Assembly (NCBI GenBank): GCA_900551205.1
Contig: URUW01000024.1
Coordinates: forward strand, 1-14,044
DNA: 14,044 nucleotides
Source of the DNA: an uncultured Collinsella sp.
Lineage (GTDB): Bacteria > Actinomycetota > Coriobacteriia > Coriobacteriales > Coriobacteriaceae
Reading direction: 5' to 3'
Shown here one piece after another: positions 13,731 through 14,044 of the stretch. Both the position numbers and the translations under genes were made by a program. The notes under the pieces were generated by a model that saw nothing but the letters and a program-made list of their open reading frames with translations, had not been told where the DNA came from and searched no databases. The stretch's first letter is position 1, and each line of letters opens with the position of its first letter.

Positions 13731-13789
13731 GCCGGCACTTGGGGGCGCTCCTAAGTGCCGGCATTATAGGAACGTCCCCAAGTGCCGGC
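13731..13789. repeat. Triple AAGTGCCGGC repeat able to form alternative hairpins
   Basis: The arm occurs reversed at 13731-13744 (GCCGGCACTTGGGG), forward at 13753-13762 (AAGTGCCGGC) and forward at 13776-13789 (CCCCAAGTGCCGGC). The first can pair with the second (10 bp) or, over 14 bp, with the third. These folds exclude each other. No U-tract follows either one. Confidence 0.8.
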
Positions 13790-13830
13790 TCGGGACTATT
13801 TTCGAGGACCCTCCGAAGGACTGTGGCCAA

Positions 13831-14044
13831 AAAACGGCAAATATGAGTACTGTTACCGTTGTAGCTACATTATTTTCGTTAATAAAAGAAGATCTTAATG
13901 AGATTTATTCGCATCAAGGTCTTCCTTTAATGAACACTTGAGGAGATACGGCAGCTTATCTGCTCGATCGACACGTCAAATCACCTTAAATGTGGTCAAA
14001 ATTACTGCTACTAAAAGAGTATCAGTACTCATATTTGATGTTTT
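13831..14044. repeat. AT-rich segment bounded by 22-bp inverted repeats (possible MITE-like element, may run past the window)
   Basis: CAAATATGAGTACTG (13838-13852) is the exact reverse complement of CAGTACTCATATTTG (14023-14037). Extending outward to 13831 and 14044 gives 22-bp arms with two mismatches. The 170 bp between them are strikingly AT-rich compared with the rest of the window. No convincing gene lies inside: short frames lack an RBS and recognisable domains. The right arm reaches the last base, so its true end is unknown. The sequence could be a small non-autonomous element, a shared intergenic repeat or the edge of a transferred region. Confidence 0.6.

Noticed and set aside
13276..13846. 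Open frames crossing the tRNA and the following repeats on both strands
   Set aside because: They read through tRNA-Gln and repeated GC-rich DNA. Peptides such as GGIRTPNSRHQK are known artefacts of antisense tRNA translation.
13844..13941. A small gene beginning at ATG 13844 (MSTVTVVATLFSLIKEDLNE)
   Set aside because: It is only about 32 codons, lacks an RBS, overlaps the left inverted-repeat arm and has no recognisable domain. A real small peptide cannot be fully excluded.

Overview
The window is GC-rich, gene-dense bacterial chromosome with a marked C/G preference at third codon positions. The protein types suggest an actinobacterium of the Coriobacteriia, most like Collinsella: a Tat-exported solute-binding lipoprotein, a tandem peptidoglycan-binding protein resembling actinobacterial CwlM, a MsmX/UgpC-type ATPase with a lysine-rich insert, and small intergenic repeats. 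That placement is inference from memory of these families; no database was searched.

Layout. (1) Positions 2-2601, plus strand: the 3' end of a 4-alpha-glucanotransferase gene (malQ), then a complete alpha-glucan phosphorylase (glgP) ending in a strong terminator. (2) Positions 2602-3056: a convergent intergenic region with a roughly 80-bp tandem array of five inverted-repeat arms, and a terminator for the facing operon. (3) Positions 3057-8448, minus strand, in transcription order: a GntR/HutC-type regulator, a sugar-binding lipoprotein, two membrane permeases and an ATPase, together a full carbohydrate ABC importer. Hairpins without U-tracts follow the binding-protein gene and the second permease gene. 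(4) Positions 8676-11126, plus strand, divergent from the regulator: one polypeptide joining an alpha-glucoside-type PTS EIIC, an EIIB and a HAD (Cof-type) phosphatase with intact catalytic residues. (5) Positions 11241-13311, plus strand: a polyprenyl diphosphate synthase and a CwlM-like protein. (6) Positions 13350-14044: tRNA-Gln(TTG) with its terminator, then about 570 bp of non-coding repeats, including copies of the tRNA 3' end, a triple AAGTGCCGGC element and an AT-rich segment bounded by inverted repeats.

How the parts may work together. Four sites of the form TTGTNTNAAC lie upstream of the ABC operon (two), of the regulator gene (one) and of the PTS-phosphatase gene (one). They fit the GTNTANAC pattern of HutC-type GntR operators. 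I infer a single alpha-glucoside regulon with two uptake routes, one ATP-driven and one PEP-driven. The fused phosphatase could remove the phosphate added by the PTS, so the free sugar can enter a MalQ/GlgP phosphorolytic pathway. The fusion, the decayed-amidase CwlM-like protein and the repeat arrays are the most interesting items.
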